A stretch of 6,632 nt of DNA, from contig CABRIF010000121.1 of NCBI GenBank assembly GCA_902470925.1, positions 1-6,632 on the forward strand, in the 5' to 3' direction. Shown piece after piece: positions 5,228 through 6,632 of the stretch; positions within the stretch are counted from its first letter, which is position 1; each line of letters begins with the position of its first letter. This DNA comes from an uncultured Collinsella sp. (GTDB lineage Bacteria > Actinomycetota > Coriobacteriia > Coriobacteriales > Coriobacteriaceae). Below the pieces are notes generated by a model. That model was not told the origin of the DNA. It saw nothing but the letters and a program-made list of their open reading frames with translations, and ran no database searches. The translations under genes and the position numbers were made by a program.

Positions 5228-6585
5228 TTAGGCGCCGAGCAGCTCGCGCTTCATGCTCGCGGCGGCCTTCTTGCCGGCGCCCATGGCCAGGATGACCGTG
5301 GCGGCGCCGGTCACGATGTCGCCACCGGCCCAGACCTTCGGGTTGGACGTGCGACCGTCTTCATCGGCGTCCACCAGGCCCCAGCGGTTGAGCTCCACAT
5401 CGGCGCACAGCTTGGCGAACGGGTTCGCGCGCGTGCCGATAGCGGTGATGGCCACGTCGCAGGGAATCTCGAAGGCCGAATCGGCTACCGGAATCGGACG
5501 ACGGCGCCCGGAGGCGTCCGGTTCACCGAGCTCCATGCGCTCAAGCACCACAGAATTCACGAAGCCATCCTCACCCGCCTTGAACTCGAGCGGGTTGGCG
5601 AGCTCCAGCACCTTCACGCCCTCTTCCTTGGCGTGGTGCACCTCGGCCAGGCGCGCGGGCATCTCGGCCTCGGTGCGGCGGTAGGCCAGCGTGACGCTCT
5701 CGGCGCCCAGGCGCAGCGCGGTGCGCGCGGCGTCCATGGCCACGTTGCCGCCGCCGAAGACCACCACGTGCTTGCCCTGACGGATGGGCGTGTCGTAGAC
5801 GGGGAAGTCGTAGGCGTGCATGAGGTTGGTGCGCGTGAGGTACTCGTTGGCGCAGTACACGCCGGGCAGATTCTCGCCCGGGACGTGCAGGAAGCGCGGC
5901 AGGCCCGCACCCACGGCCAGGTAGAGCGCGTCGAAGCCCTCCTCATCGAAGAGCTCCTCGGCGTCGAAGAGGCGGCCGGCCACGGAGTTGTACTCGAAGT
6001 GGACGCCCAGCTGCTCCAGGCCCTCGATCTCGCGCTTCACGATGGCCTTGGGCAGACGGAACTCGGGGATGCCGTAGGTGAGCACGCCGCCGCCGGTGAA
6101 GAACGCCTCGAACACGGTGACGTCGAAGCCCTCGCGTGCCAGCTCGCCGGCGCACGCGATGCCGGAGGGGCCGGAACCCACGATGGCGACCTTCTTGCCG
6201 TTCGCCGGCTTGCGCTCGGGTGCGCGGCCCACCTCGTCGGCCATGTCGCCCACCATGCGCTCGAGCTGGCCGATGGCCACCGGCTCGCCCTTGCGGCCCA
6301 GGATGCACTTGCCTTCGCACTGGGTCTCCTGCGGGCATACGCGGCCGCAGACGGACGGCAGCAGGTTGTCGCCCTTGATGGACTCCAGCGCGCCGGCCCA
6401 GTCCTCCTCACGGATCTTGGCGATGAACTGGGGGATGTGCACGCCCACCGGGCAGCCGTCCATGCACAGGGGCTTTTTGCAGTCCAGGCAGCGGTTGGCC
6501 TCGGCGATGGCGTTTTCCTTGGTGTAGCCGGTGTCGACCGGGCGGAAATCGCAGGCGCGCTCGGCGGCGGGCTCCTCGTTGGGGG
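5228..6585 (-). CDS. gltA: NADPH-dependent glutamate synthase small-subunit-like / NfnB-type flavoprotein, 5' end missing
   Basis: The frame stays open from the TAA at 5228-5230 to the adapter junction, giving 451 residues of a family usually near 465; only about 10-15 N-terminal residues are missing. The N-terminal Fer4_20 domain has two 4Fe-4S ligand sets: Cys32, 35, 40 and 44 (RCLDCKKPLCMDGCP) and Cys79, 83, 89 and 93 (CGRVCPQETQCEGKC). The FAD motif is VGSGPSG (135-141), the NAD(P) motif FGGGNVAMD (276-284), and the C-terminal FAD site WAGGDIVTGAATVILAMG (418-435). The internal ATG at 6461-6463 is not the start, because it would cut through the first cluster. It passes electrons from NADPH to glutamate synthase, or acts as the large subunit of NfnAB (ferredoxin:NADP oxidoreductase). 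The gene upstream, which would decide between them, is off the contig. It converges on mupG and is probably unrelated to it. Confidence 0.9.
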
Positions 6586-6632
6586 CTGTCTCTTATACAC
6601 ATCTCCGAGCCCACGAGACGTAGAGGAATCTC
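6586..6632 (+). other. Illumina Nextera adapter contamination (not biological)
   Basis: CTGTCTCTTATACACATCT (6586-6604) is the Nextera transposase mosaic-end adapter. It is followed by CCGAGCCCACGAGAC (6605-6619), the i7-side adapter, then GTAGAGGA (6620-6627), which matches the i7 index I know as N712, and ATCTC (6628-6632), the start of the P7 sequence. This is untrimmed read-through at the contig end. The junction could be off by one base because a C may be shared. On the minus strand it gives the well-known artefact peptides containing MCIRDS and YKRQ. Confidence 0.98.

Noticed and set aside
6408..6614. Minus-strand proteins beginning MGSEMCIRDS or MYKRQ
   Set aside because: Their N-termini are translated Nextera adapter and the remainder is out of frame with gltA.

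Overview
The window looks like one short, complete contig from a high-GC Gram-positive gut-type actinobacterium, most likely class Coriobacteriia (Collinsella or a relative). This is inferred from the strong GC bias at third codon positions, the protein style and the many GACCCCGTCCCC intergenic repeats. No rRNA or marker gene is present to prove it. Both ends show assembly limits: base 1 lies inside a dispersed repeat, and the last 47 bases are Illumina Nextera adapter.

Layout: 1-125 is repeat DNA (a truncated palindrome followed by a 33-bp tandem array). 126-356 is non-coding, with a good sigma70-type promoter and candidate operator sequences just before the first gene. Then come four plus-strand genes: murR (RpiR/SIS regulator), murQ (MurNAc-6-phosphate etherase, overlapping murR by 8 bp), murP (PTS EIIBC transporter) and, after a 374-bp leader with two terminator-like hairpins and a 42-bp duplication, mupG (DUF871, 6-phospho-N-acetylmuramidase). 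5064-5227 carries two more GACCCCGTCCCC palindromes between converging genes. 5228-6585 (minus strand) is a 5'-truncated gltA/nfn-type flavoprotein gene.

How the genes fit together: this is a cell-wall sugar salvage locus. By analogy with Staphylococcus aureus, MurP would import and phosphorylate the peptidoglycan disaccharide MurNAc-GlcNAc (or free MurNAc). MupG would split MurNAc-6P-GlcNAc into MurNAc-6P and GlcNAc. MurQ would remove the lactyl ether to give GlcNAc-6P and D-lactate. MurR would sense MurNAc-6P and control the operon. No EIIA domain, nagA/nagB, nagZ or amidase gene is present here, so those steps must be encoded elsewhere. The gltA-type gene is an unrelated neighbour on the opposite strand.

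The coding content matches known families; I see no wholly new system. The parts most worth a second look are the repeat family flanking the locus, the structured murP-mupG spacer, the candidate operator, and the adapter contamination, which creates false protein starts.
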